From contig NZ_ASWO01000003.1 of NCBI RefSeq assembly GCF_000407605.1, positions 62,001 through 126,000 of the forward strand: a DNA stretch of 64,000 nt. The letters run 5' to 3'. This DNA comes from Enterococcus sulfureus ATCC 49903. Lineage in GTDB: Bacteria > Bacillota > Bacilli > Lactobacillales > Enterococcaceae. Of the stretch, positions 39,650 to 48,968 are shown one piece after another. Under the pieces are notes generated by a model. That model worked only from the letters and a program-made list of their open reading frames with translations, had not been told where the DNA came from and searched no databases. Both the position numbers and the translations under genes were made by a program. Numbering within the stretch: position 1 is the first letter of the stretch; each line of letters opens with the position of its first letter.

Positions 39650-41137
39650 ATGGGATTAAAGACAAGTTCAAAAACTTTCGATGAGCGTTGTGAGGAAAAT
39701 ATTCAAGACGAACAGATGCAAGCCGCGCTAAAAAAAGCACAAGATGCACAATGGATCAAACGAGAAGCAGCACGTGATCAATTAGGGAATTGGGAACAAT
39801 GGCGTGAATTAGGCCAACAGATTCGTCAACATACTTTAGCCTATTTACCTGACTATTTAGAACAATTTAGCGATAACGTTGAAAAAAATGGTGGAACGGT
39901 TCTGTTTGCTCAAACCGAAGCACAAGCACAAGAATATGTACGTCAAATCGTAGAAGAAAAAAAGATTCATAATATTGTGAAATCAAAATCGATGGTGACG
40001 ACTGAAGTTGGATTGGATCCAATGTTTGAAGCGATGGAAGGTGTCGATGTTGTTGAAACGGATTTAGCAGAATTTATTTTACAAATGGATAACTGGGATG
40101 AGCCCTCTCATATTGTCTTTCCGGCCGTTCATAAAAATCGACAACAAGTTAAAATGATTTTCGAAAAGCTAGGGTATGTAGGAAGCGATGATCCAGAAAT
40201 GCTCGCAAAGTTTGCGCGTGAAGTTCTACGTGATCGATTTTTGAAAGCTGATTTAGGGATATCCGGTTGTAATTTTGCGATTGCTGATAGTGGTATGATC
40301 AATTTGGTAACCAATGAAGGAAATGCCGATTTAGCGATTAGTATTCCAAAAACGCAAATTGTATTAATGGGAATGGAACGCATTGTACCGACTTTGAAAG
40401 AAGCGGATGTGCTGGACAATCTTCTTTGTCGTAGTGCTGTGGGTCAAAAATTGACGAGTTATGTGACCTTTGCGGGACGAAAAAAAGCTGAAGAGGCAGA
40501 TGGACCTGAAGATTTTTATGTGATCATTGTCGACAACGGCCGCTCAAAAGCTTTAGGTACGCAATTTCAAGAAATGTTGCAATGTATTCGTTGTGGTGCT
40601 TGTTTAAATGTTTGCCCAGTTTATCGACATATTGGAGGACATGGCTATGGATCGATTTATCCAGGGCCAATGGGTGCTGTGTTATCACCGATCTTAGGTG
40701 GTTATGAGGAGTTTGGTGAATTGCCTTACGCGTCTAGTCTGTGTGGTGCTTGTACAGATACTTGTCCAGTAAAAATCCCATTACACCAACTGTTGATTGA
40801 ACATCGGACGGTCATGACCAATGAACTAAATATGCAACATGGGATGGATGATGCGACGATGAAGATGATTGGTCGTGTAACAGCTTCACCGATTGTATTT
40901 AATATGGTACAAAAAGTTGATCATCTAGGTGCCGGCGTATTAGCGAAAAAAACAGAACCAAGCGTAAAAAATCTGTATCAATTTGGTGGTTATCTAGATA
41001 AGGCACCAGCTATGGCAAAAAATTGGACGACTTATCGCGATTTTCCTCGTCCACCAAAGAGCAAAGATAATTTTAGAAAATGGTTTAAAGAACACCAAGC
41101 ACAAAAAGGAGTGGCAACTAATGGACATAAACGCTAA
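39650..41137 (+). CDS. lutB: Iron-sulfur protein LutB
   Basis: A 495-residue protein. The N-terminal two thirds are a LUD domain; then two ferredoxin-type cluster motifs, CIRCGACLNVCPVYRHIGG and CGACTDTCPVKIP, bind 4Fe-4S clusters, followed by a C-terminal DUF3390-like tail. It is the electron-transfer subunit of lactate oxidation. It lies 12 bases after lutA and overlaps lutC by 17 bases. The electrons may reach the quinone pool and the neighbouring cytochrome bd (inference from context). Confidence 0.95.
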   Translation: MGLKTSSKTFDERCEENIQDEQMQAALKKAQDAQWIKREAARDQLGNWEQWRELGQQIRQHTLAYLPDYLEQFSDNVEKNGGTVLFAQTEAQAQEYVRQIVEEKKIHNIVKSKSMVTTEVGLDPMFEAMEGVDVVETDLAEFILQMDNWDEPSHIVFPAVHKNRQQVKMIFEKLGYVGSDDPEMLAKFAREVLRDRFLKADLGISGCNFAIADSGMINLVTNEGNADLAISIPKTQIVLMGMERIVPTLKEADVLDNLLCRSAVGQKLTSYVTFAGRKKAEEADGPEDFYVIIVDNGRSKALGTQFQEMLQCIRCGACLNVCPVYRHIGGHGYGSIYPGPMGAVLSPILGGYEEFGELPYASSLCGACTDTCPVKIPLHQLLIEHRTVMTNELNMQHGMDDATMKMIGRVTASPIVFNMVQKVDHLGAGVLAKKTEPSVKNLYQFGGYLDKAPAMAKNWTTYRDFPRPPKSKDNFRKWFKEHQAQKGVATNGHKR

Positions 41138-41828
41138 AAAAGCCAAGAAAGAAAAATTTTTAAATCACTTAGCGGAACGTTTAGACTATACGAGACACTC
41201 CGTCCAGCCGTTGACTTATCGTAATGACTTGCCACATGAAACTTTAGATCACTTAGATCAAGCAGCGTTGTTCGATGTTTTTTTAGCACAATGTGAAACG
41301 TTGCATTGCCATGTAGTTTCTACACCAAAAAAATATTTAGCTCAAGCACTGACAGATCAAATTGAACGCTATCAAGGTGGATCGCTATTATATTCTGATG
41401 ATCCTCGTTTTATTAAATATGAATTGCAAGATTTTTTAAAGGATGAAAACGCAAAAATTTGGCAAAAAGGTGCAGATCAACGTGATATAAATATAGTGAA
41501 TGCACAGCAAGCCAATATTGGGATTGTTTTTGGTGAATATCTATTAGCTGAGTCTGGTACTGTTGTTGTGGAAACCAGTCCAGGACAAGGCCGATCTATT
41601 CACTTTCTCCCTAAACATTATATTGCGATTGTCCCTAAAAGTTGTTTAGTTAGTCGTATGACGAAAGTTACAGATATTTATGCGAAAAAAATTGCGCATG
41701 GTGAAGCGATTGGATCAGCGATTCATTTTATTTCAGGACCGTCAAATTCTGGTGACATCGAGATGGTATTGGTAGAAGGAGTCCATGGTCCACTAAGCGT
41801 AACCTATTTAGTAATCGAAGACGATTAA
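41121..41828 (+). CDS. lutC: LUD-domain protein LutC
   Basis: A 235-residue LUD-domain protein (DUF162). Motifs include NIGIVFGEYLLAESGTVVVETSPGQGR and a terminal FISGPSNSGDIEMVLVEGVHGP, matching LutC of Bacillus. The start lies within the 3' end of lutB after AAAGGAG. It is the third subunit of lactate oxidation. No terminator hairpin is obvious after it; 275 bases separate it from cydA. Confidence 0.95.
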   Translation: MDINAKKAKKEKFLNHLAERLDYTRHSVQPLTYRNDLPHETLDHLDQAALFDVFLAQCETLHCHVVSTPKKYLAQALTDQIERYQGGSLLYSDDPRFIKYELQDFLKDENAKIWQKGADQRDINIVNAQQANIGIVFGEYLLAESGTVVVETSPGQGRSIHFLPKHYIAIVPKSCLVSRMTKVTDIYAKKIAHGEAIGSAIHFISGPSNSGDIEMVLVEGVHGPLSVTYLVIEDD

Positions 41829-41990
41829 TCAACGAAGTTTTAATCTATATATAGGTAAGAATAAATTTATGATTTATGAGAAATTTATGTGGAAAACGGT
41901 TTATTTTGAACGAATCGGTTGCAATAATCGAGAATTTCCCTAATATTGATAGTGGATAATGCTCGATCCATCTGTTTTTGTTTGGTGTAG

Positions 41991-42016
41991 TTTTTCACAG
42001 ATTAGTTCGTGAAAAA
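41991..42016 (+). promoter_or_regulatory. Inverted repeat TTTTTCAC/GTGAAAAA upstream of cydA
   Basis: Eight-base perfect arms (41991-41998 and 42009-42016) with a 10-base centre, 23 bases upstream of the -35 box. The half-site equals that found twice before lutA. The arms point outward compared with a classical Rex operator, so the binding protein is uncertain. Confidence 0.55.
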
Positions 42017-42038
42017 GACCACTTGTGGAACAAATTAG

Positions 42039-42080
42039 TTGTTTGGGAGTATCTAGGAATTATACTGTACACATCGTACA
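42039..42080 (+). promoter_or_regulatory. Promoter of cydABCD with a TGTAC palindrome at the start site
   Basis: TTGTTT (42039-42044) and TATACT (42061-42066) with a 16-base spacer. The palindrome TGTACACATCGTACA (42066-42080) begins on the last base of the -10 box, a place suited to repression. Confidence 0.65.
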
Positions 42081-42103
42081 AAAAATGAATTGGAGGAATA
42101 GAA

Positions 42104-43525
42104 ATGGATATCGTTACATTGGCTCGAATCCAATTTGCCATGACGACAATTTTTCACTTTTTCTTTGTACCACTATCTATTGGTACTGTGTTTATTGTTG
42201 CAATTATGGAAACACTTTATGTGCGAACAAAAGATGAAACCTATAAAAAAATGGCAAAATTTTGGGCTCAAATCATGTTGCTTAGTTTCGCGGTAGGAGT
42301 TGTAACTGGGATCATTCAAGAGTTTCAATTTGGAATGAACTGGTCTGACTACTCACGTTTTGTTGGAGATATTTTTGGTGCACCACTTGCAGTTGAAGCA
42401 TTGCTTGCCTTTTTCTTGGAATCAACATTCTTAGGATTATGGATGTTTACATGGGACCGAGTAAAACCGGGAGTACATGCTTTATTTATCTGGTTAGTTG
42501 GTTTTGGCTCATTAATGTCAGCTTTTTGGATTATCGTGGCAAATGCGTTTATGCAGCATCCAAAAGGATACCAAATTGAAAATGGACGTGCGGTCATGAC
42601 AGATTTTAGTGCACTATTGAAAAATCCACAATTATGGTATGAATTTTCTCACGTTATTGCCGCAGCGATCTTAACCGGTGGTATCGTAGTAGCAGGACTT
42701 TCAGCATTTAGAATTTTAAAGAAAAAAGACTTATCCGCTGTATCTGAGAAGATTTATAAAAAATCATTACGTGTTGGTTTAGTCGTATCACTAGTGGGTT
42801 CGATTTCTGTTTTAGCAGCTGGAGACTTCCAAATGAAAGCTCTAGTTGAAGATCAACCAATGAAATTTGCCGCAACTGAAGGATTATATGAAACTTCGGG
42901 TGATCCAGCATCATGGACATTGATCGCTTGGGCAAATGAAGCGAAAAAAGAACGTGTATTTGGAATCGAAGTTCCTTATATGCTAAGTATTCTTTCTTAT
43001 CATAAACTTTCTGGTTCGGTAGAAGGAATGAACGAAATTAACAAAAAATTAGTAGCAGAATATGGGGATCGTAACTACTATCCTCCAGTAAACACACTAT
43101 TTTGGACATTCCGTATCATGGCAGGTTTTGGTGCTTTGATGTTTGTGGTCTCTGCTCTAGGCTTGTTCTTAACACGTAAGAAAAAACCGGTATTGTACGA
43201 GAAAAAATGGTTGCTATGGGTTCTAGGATTAATGACATTTGCACCTTTCTTAGCCAATACTTCAGGTTGGTTAGTAACCGAATTAGGTCGTTATCCTTGG
43301 ACCGTTTATGGACTATTTACAATTGAACAAAGTGTATCACCTAATGTATCTGTGGCTTCCTTGATGTTCTCAAATACAGTATACTTCTTATTATTTGCAG
43401 GACTTGGTGCAACAATGGTGTACTTAGTTATTCGCGAATTGAAAAAAGGTCCTGAATATGTGGATCATCAACATGCAGCAGATGCAAAACCAGCCATTGA
43501 TCCATTTGATGGAGGTGCATTCTAA
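42104..43525 (+). CDS. cydA: Cytochrome bd ubiquinol/menaquinol oxidase subunit I
   Basis: A 473-residue membrane protein with about nine helices that carries hemes b558, b595 and d. The N-terminal LARIQFAMTTIFHFFFVPLSIG has the axial histidine, and TELGRYPWTVYG is the family's GRYPW motif. The length fits the short Q-loop form of Firmicutes. It oxidises menaquinol and reduces O2 to water, building a proton gradient. Enterococci need external heme for this, so function depends on supply. It overlaps cydB by one base (TAATG). Confidence 0.97.
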   Translation: MDIVTLARIQFAMTTIFHFFFVPLSIGTVFIVAIMETLYVRTKDETYKKMAKFWAQIMLLSFAVGVVTGIIQEFQFGMNWSDYSRFVGDIFGAPLAVEALLAFFLESTFLGLWMFTWDRVKPGVHALFIWLVGFGSLMSAFWIIVANAFMQHPKGYQIENGRAVMTDFSALLKNPQLWYEFSHVIAAAILTGGIVVAGLSAFRILKKKDLSAVSEKIYKKSLRVGLVVSLVGSISVLAAGDFQMKALVEDQPMKFAATEGLYETSGDPASWTLIAWANEAKKERVFGIEVPYMLSILSYHKLSGSVEGMNEINKKLVAEYGDRNYYPPVNTLFWTFRIMAGFGALMFVVSALGLFLTRKKKPVLYEKKWLLWVLGLMTFAPFLANTSGWLVTELGRYPWTVYGLFTIEQSVSPNVSVASLMFSNTVYFLLFAGLGATMVYLVIRELKKGPEYVDHQHAADAKPAIDPFDGGAF

Positions 43526-44535
43526 TGTCAACATTACAGTTAGTTTGGTTTACATTGATTGGTGTATTATTTTCAGGTTTCTTTTTCCTAGAAGGATTTG
43601 ACTTTGGTGTTGGGATGGCTGTTCAAACGTTAGCACATAACGATGAAGAGCAAGATCAAGTCATCAATACGATCGGACCTGTTTGGGATGGAAATGAAGT
43701 ATGGTTATTAACAGCTGGTGGCGCGATGTTTGCATCGTTCCCATATTGGTATGCTTCATTATTTAGTGGATATTACTTAATTTTATTTATTATTTTATTT
43801 GGATTAATTATCCGTGGGGTGTCATTTGAATTCCGTCATAAAGTTCCAGAAAAAAATAAAAACTTTTGGAACTGGACACTGACAATCGGAAGTACGATCG
43901 TACCATTTTTCTTTGGAATCTTATTTATTAGTATGATTCAAGGAATGCCAATTGATGCTAGTGGAAATCTTTCTGCGACATTCACAGATTACATTAACGT
44001 CTTCTCAGTCGTAGGAGGAGTAGCTTTAACGTTACTTTCTTACTTACATGGATTAAATTATATTTCATTGAAAACAGAAGGTCCTGTACGTGAACGTGCG
44101 CGTAACTATGCCAAAGCATTATACGCTGTCCTTTACGTTGGATTGGTAGCATTTGCTGTTTTAATGTATTTCCAAACTGATTTTTATGAAAAACATTTTG
44201 CAACAACATTAGGTTTGACTCTTGTAATCGTAGTGTTAACAGTTATTGCAAATATCTCAGTCTTTAAAGAAAAAGAACTACTTGCCTTTTTAGCAAGTGG
44301 ATTTACAATGATTGCTTTAGTTGCGTTATTATTTACGGGATTATTCCCACGCGTAATGGTTAGTTCAATTAGTAGTGATTATGACTTGTTGATTAAAACA
44401 GCATCATCTTCACCTTATACATTGAAAATCATGACGTACATGTCGTTTACGTTGTTACCATTTGTTTTAGCCTACACAGCTTGGGCTTACTATGTGTTTA
44501 GAAAACGAGTAACGGTCAATATGAAAGGATACTAA
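43525..44535 (+). CDS. cydB: Cytochrome bd oxidase subunit II
   Basis: A 336-residue membrane protein. It opens with LVWFTLIGVLFSGFFFLEGFDFGVGM and contains GPVWDGNEVWLLTAGGAMFASFP, the most conserved CydB stretch. It forms the heterodimeric oxidase with CydA. It lies one base inside cydA and 2 bases before the first ABC transporter gene, so cydABCD is one operon. Confidence 0.97.
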   Translation: MSTLQLVWFTLIGVLFSGFFFLEGFDFGVGMAVQTLAHNDEEQDQVINTIGPVWDGNEVWLLTAGGAMFASFPYWYASLFSGYYLILFIILFGLIIRGVSFEFRHKVPEKNKNFWNWTLTIGSTIVPFFFGILFISMIQGMPIDASGNLSATFTDYINVFSVVGGVALTLLSYLHGLNYISLKTEGPVRERARNYAKALYAVLYVGLVAFAVLMYFQTDFYEKHFATTLGLTLVIVVLTVIANISVFKEKELLAFLASGFTMIALVALLFTGLFPRVMVSSISSDYDLLIKTASSSPYTLKIMTYMSFTLLPFVLAYTAWAYYVFRKRVTVNMKGY

Positions 44536-44537
44536 GA

Positions 44538-46259
44538 ATGATTGATAAAGCGATTATGCGCTTGCCTAACATTCGAAAGATCATGGGAGTGCTTGCAGGA
44601 TATGCTATCTTGCAAGCTCTCTTTATAATTGGACAAGCTTACACGCTTGCAACTGTGATCACTCATTTGTGGGAAGGGCAAAAGTTAACAGAACAACTTG
44701 GGATGGTGGCGGCATTTTTTATATGCTATGCCTTACGTCATGTCATTACGTATCTACGAGATAAGTTACTAGATCATTTTGCACAGGAACAAGCAAAAAC
44801 ATTACGACATGAGTTGTTACAAAAAATATTTCGAGTTGGACCGACACTCGTACAAGATCAAGGAACTGGAAATATGATTACGATGGCTTTAGAAGGAATT
44901 TCAAAAGTCGAAAATTATATTCATTTGATTTTAGCCAAAGTCATGAATATGATGATTATTCCTTGGTTGATTTTAGCGGTAGTCTTTTTATTGGATTGGG
45001 AATCAGGCGTGGTATTGATTTTAGTATTTCCTCTAATCATTGTCTTTATGATTATTTTAGGCTACGCTGCTCAAGCCAAAGCAGACCGTCAGTACCATGC
45101 ATTTCAGTTGTTATCGAATCACTTTATTGATTCACTTAGAGGGATCGATACACTAAAAATCTTTGGCCTAAGTAAACGTTATGGTAGAAGTATCTACAAT
45201 ACGAGTGAAGAATTTCGTAAAGCGACAATGAGCACCTTACGTATTGGGATCTTATCGACATTTGCTTTAGACTTTTTCACAACGTTATCTGTAGCGATCG
45301 TTGCGGTGTTGTTAGGACTACGTTTGATAAATGAAGGAATCTTATTATTCCCTGCTTTGACAGTCTTGATTTTATCACCGGAATATTTCTTACCTGTTCG
45401 TGATTTTTCAAGCGATTATCATGCAACACTAGATGGAAAAAATGCGATGACAGCGATCCGTGAAGTCTTGGAATTACCAGAACATGACCCAGAAATCAAA
45501 TCGTTACCAGAAATGACAAATCAAACGGTTTTAGAACTTCGTGATATCGAATTTGGATATGAAACAACTCCAACTTTATATCCTTTTGATTTGAATTTAC
45601 ATGGGACGAAAAAAGTCGGAATTATTGGAATGAGCGGTTCTGGTAAATCGACGTTGATTGATGTATTGAGTGGATTTTTATCACCAAATGCCGGAACGAT
45701 TCGTTTAAACGGTACATCAGTGGATAGCTTAGCACAACCAGATTGGCAGAAACAAATGCTGTATATTCCACAGAACCCGTATATTTTTCAATTATCTTTA
45801 GTTGAAAATATTACATTTTATACTCCAGATGCCTCAAAAGAAGCAATCGATGAGGCCGTTGAAGTTGCCGGATTAACCGAATTAGTTGCCGAATTGCCAG
45901 ATGGTCTAGCGACTCAAATCGGTGATGGCGCTCGAGCGTTGAGTGGAGGACAAGCACAACGTATTGCACTTGCTCGCGCTTTTCTGGATAAAGAACGCCG
46001 CATTCTGTTACTGGATGAACCAACAGCGCATTTAGATATCGAAACGGAAATTGAGATCAAAGAAAGAATGCTTCCTTTGATGGAAAACCGCTTAGTCTTT
46101 TTTGCGACCCATCGCTTGCATTGGATGCATCAAATGGACCATATCTTAGTATTAGAACAAGGGAGAGTTGTAGAACAAGGAAGCTTTGCCGAGTTAGCTG
46201 CTAAAAAAGGTCATTTTTATGAATTGACTAAACAAATGAGGAGGGATGATAATGTTTAA
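44538..46259 (+). CDS. cydC: CydC/CydD-type ABC exporter, first subunit
   Basis: A 573-residue half transporter: six transmembrane helices (to about residue 310) then an ATPase domain with Walker A GMSGSGKST, signature LSGGQAQR and Walker B RRILLLDEPTAHLD. It pairs with the next gene product to form a heterodimer needed for cytochrome bd assembly; in E. coli the pair exports cysteine and glutathione and binds heme. Naming differs: by sequence subfamily this is CydD of E. coli, but the Bacillus operon calls the third gene cydC. Confidence 0.92.
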   Translation: MIDKAIMRLPNIRKIMGVLAGYAILQALFIIGQAYTLATVITHLWEGQKLTEQLGMVAAFFICYALRHVITYLRDKLLDHFAQEQAKTLRHELLQKIFRVGPTLVQDQGTGNMITMALEGISKVENYIHLILAKVMNMMIIPWLILAVVFLLDWESGVVLILVFPLIIVFMIILGYAAQAKADRQYHAFQLLSNHFIDSLRGIDTLKIFGLSKRYGRSIYNTSEEFRKATMSTLRIGILSTFALDFFTTLSVAIVAVLLGLRLINEGILLFPALTVLILSPEYFLPVRDFSSDYHATLDGKNAMTAIREVLELPEHDPEIKSLPEMTNQTVLELRDIEFGYETTPTLYPFDLNLHGTKKVGIIGMSGSGKSTLIDVLSGFLSPNAGTIRLNGTSVDSLAQPDWQKQMLYIPQNPYIFQLSLVENITFYTPDASKEAIDEAVEVAGLTELVAELPDGLATQIGDGARALSGGQAQRIALARAFLDKERRILLLDEPTAHLDIETEIEIKERMLPLMENRLVFFATHRLHWMHQMDHILVLEQGRVVEQGSFAELAAKKGHFYELTKQMRRDDNV

Positions 46260-47997
46260 AATTCCTCTATTTAAAGCATTTGAAAAGGATACATGGATCA
46301 AACCGTTTTTAAAGCAATATAAACGTTCTCTTTATTTAGCGCTATTTTTAGGCTTCATGACATTCTTTTGTGCTGGAGCATTGATGTTTGTCTCGGGTTA
46401 TTTAATTAGTCGCGCAGCCTCAATTCCTGAAAATATTTTGCTGATCTATATTCCAATTGTGCTTACACGTGCATTTGGGATCGGTCGACCTGTTTTTCGT
46501 TATATTGAAAGACTAACAAGTCACAATTGGGTGTTACGTCTGACCTCGACGTTACGCTTGAAACTTTATACAGTATTAGAAAAAGATGCCATTTTTTTCA
46601 AACGGAATTTTAAAATCGGAGATATCTTAGGGTTGTTAGCTGAAGATATCAACCATATCGAAAATCTTTATTTAAGAACCGTTTTTCCGACGATCATTGC
46701 CTGGATATTATATGCTTTTGTGGTGATTGGACTAGGTTTTTATTCGCTTTGGTTTGCTCTAGTGATGGCCCTTTTATTATTTGTCGTGGTCTTTGTTTTT
46801 CCACTTTATTCCGTACTACTAAATGGTGCACGTCAAGAAAAAGAAAAACAACTAAAAAATGCTCTATATACTGATTTAACAGATAATGTCATGGGTGTTT
46901 CAGATTGGATTTTCAGTCAACGTGGGACAGATTATGTGACAAGTTATGTTGCAAATGAGCAACAACTTTATGATATTCAAAATGAATTGCGTAAGTTTAA
47001 CCGTATCCGTAATTTCTTATTGCAACTTTATTTTGGATTAATTGCCATTAGTCTGATTTTATGGACGAGTCAACGTTTTGTTGGGGATCATGGTGGGGCA
47101 GCCAATTGGATTGCAGCATTTGTTCTTAGTCTGTTTCCTTTAATCGATGCATTTGCTGTTTTACCTGATGCAGCACAAGAAACAAATATTTATAAAGACT
47201 CTTTGGAACGTCTAAATGGATTAGCCGAAAAAGCAGAAGTTTCCCCTACGACTTTACCGGAAGCTGCGGCTTTGGATTTGCGTATCAAGCAAGTAAGTTT
47301 TTCTTATCCTAATGAAACGAAAAACGTGTTAGATCAATTAGATCTAGTGATTCCTCAAGGTGAAAAAATGGCGATACTTGGACGTAGTGGGTCGGGAAAA
47401 AGTACGTTAGCTTCGTTGATCCGCGGTGATTTAACACCAACGAAAGGTTCAGTAGAACTAGCAGGTATTCCAACCAATCAACTAGGCGATTCGATCTCAG
47501 ATACAATCGGTGTGATCCAGCAGACACCTTATTTATTTAGAACCACGATATTAAATAATGTACGTTTAGGAAATGAAGCAGCCTCTGAAGCTGAAGTTTG
47601 GGATGTCTTAGATCGGGTAGGATTAAAAACTTTAGTTGAGCAATTACCTGAAGGATTGCAAACGATGGTGGATGAAGCGGGTTTACGTTTTTCTGGTGGA
47701 GAACGTCATCGAATGGCACTAGCGCGTATTTTATTAAAAGATACTCCAATCGTGCTACTAGATGAACCTACTGTCGGACTTGATCCGATTACCGAGCAAG
47801 CCTTGATCGATACCTTTTTTAGTCAGTTATCTGATAAAACAGTAATTTGGATTACACATCATTTACAAGGGATTGACCAAATGCAACGGGTTATTTTTAT
47901 TGAGAATGGAAAATTAGAACTTTCTGGTTCACCACAAGAATTATTTGAAACGAGTTCGCGTTATCGTAAGTTGAAATCGATTGATGAAGGACGTTAA
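46252..47997 (+). CDS. cydD: CydC/CydD-type ABC exporter, second subunit
   Basis: A 581-residue half transporter with six helices, Walker A GRSGSGKST, signature FSGGERHR (in place of the common LSGGQ) and Walker B PIVLLDEPTVGLD. ATG 46252 lies 7 bases after AGGAGGG; the ATG at 46246 abuts the ribosome site. It overlaps the previous gene by 8 bases. It completes the exporter needed for cytochrome bd maturation. By E. coli subfamily naming it corresponds to CydC. Confidence 0.92.
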   Translation: MFKIPLFKAFEKDTWIKPFLKQYKRSLYLALFLGFMTFFCAGALMFVSGYLISRAASIPENILLIYIPIVLTRAFGIGRPVFRYIERLTSHNWVLRLTSTLRLKLYTVLEKDAIFFKRNFKIGDILGLLAEDINHIENLYLRTVFPTIIAWILYAFVVIGLGFYSLWFALVMALLLFVVVFVFPLYSVLLNGARQEKEKQLKNALYTDLTDNVMGVSDWIFSQRGTDYVTSYVANEQQLYDIQNELRKFNRIRNFLLQLYFGLIAISLILWTSQRFVGDHGGAANWIAAFVLSLFPLIDAFAVLPDAAQETNIYKDSLERLNGLAEKAEVSPTTLPEAAALDLRIKQVSFSYPNETKNVLDQLDLVIPQGEKMAILGRSGSGKSTLASLIRGDLTPTKGSVELAGIPTNQLGDSISDTIGVIQQTPYLFRTTILNNVRLGNEAASEAEVWDVLDRVGLKTLVEQLPEGLQTMVDEAGLRFSGGERHRMALARILLKDTPIVLLDEPTVGLDPITEQALIDTFFSQLSDKTVIWITHHLQGIDQMQRVIFIENGKLELSGSPQELFETSSRYRKLKSIDEGR

Positions 47998-48030
47998 AAA
48001 AACACCGCTTATAGCGGTGTTTTTTTAAAT
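47997..48030. terminator. Terminator of cydABCD, shared with the convergent gene
   Basis: AACACCGCT (48001-48009) pairs with AGCGGTGTT (48013-48021), loop TAT, flanked by A and T runs. Confidence 0.9.
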
Positions 48031-48795
48031 AAAAGACATAAATGAGGCTGGCGCGTCACTTAAATGAAGCGTCCATGATCGATCTTGAAGTTGATAGATC
48101 AATTCACCTGCATAGCGTTCCAGTGAGATCTCTTTATTGGATACCAATTCTTGATCAGCTAAGTAAAGTGGTAAATGAAATTCATGTGTGTCGGTAGTCG
48201 CTTGGTCAAATGAGAGAACTAATCCTTCTTTGGTGTACTCATGTAATTGTTTAATGATTTCTAGTGGGACATCCGCAACCGGAATCGGTCGCTTGAAAAA
48301 CGTTCGTTTATCGTTCACTCTTTCTAATGTTTGACGTTTGATTTTTCCAGCCAATACACGATAGAATTCATCTAAATAGCGATAATAAATTCGAGAGACG
48401 CGCTGTGGTAAATCAAAATAAACGAAATTATTTTGCAATTTGTAAAAAAAAGGAGAACGTAAATGTGTACGCATATGGCCGAAATAGAGTAACTCAGAGA
48501 CCTCTAATGGTGATAATTCGCGTAACATAGATAAGTCAGAAAAATCGATCCATTTATTTTCTTCTCCAAGACGTTGTTTGGTTACGATTTGAGCATACTG
48601 TTCGACGGCATCTACGCCGCGTACGATTTTTAAACCTGTATGCGATTCATAGTCGCCATAAGTCGAGGCAGGATTTAATAAAAGCAGATTTTTTGGGGGA
48701 TGTATGATGCCTGTATGAAAATCAGCAGCTTGCAGTCCTCTGGTCATGACGATATTACTAGTTGTATCGATATGGATATAGATTGATTGTTTCAC
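48025..48795 (-). CDS. Conserved-looking hypothetical protein
   Basis: A 256-residue soluble protein with no signal peptide or membrane helix. It begins MKQSIYIHIDTTSNIVMTRG and contains an aromatic segment (FYKLQNNFVYFDLPQRVSRIYYRYLDEFYRVL). I recognise no family. The start follows GGGGGATC at suitable distance. It is monocistronic, convergent with cydD and divergent from sortase A. Codon use looks like the neighbours, so it is probably resident rather than newly acquired. Confidence 0.75.
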   Translation of the reverse strand: MKQSIYIHIDTTSNIVMTRGLQAADFHTGIIHPPKNLLLLNPASTYGDYESHTGLKIVRGVDAVEQYAQIVTKQRLGEENKWIDFSDLSMLRELSPLEVSELLYFGHMRTHLRSPFFYKLQNNFVYFDLPQRVSRIYYRYLDEFYRVLAGKIKRQTLERVNDKRTFFKRPIPVADVPLEIIKQLHEYTKEGLVLSFDQATTDTHEFHLPLYLADQELVSNKEISLERYAGELIYQLQDRSWTLHLSDAPASFMSFI

Positions 48796-48968
48796 AGATG
48801 ATCCCCCCTTTTTACAGATTTCTTCAGTCTCTATTCTACAATAAAATCTCAGAGTTTTATTTTAAGATTTGATTACAAGATAAGAATCATTCTTATATTC
48901 AGGTAAGAATAAAACGTTCACTTAAAAATCATGGTAAACTAGAGAGAGAAAAACATGAGGAGGATACG

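Noticed and set aside
41891-41904. cre site upstream of cydA
   Set aside because: GGAAAACGGTTTAT has the central CG but misses the first and the last two conserved bases; it lies 150 bases upstream of the promoter.
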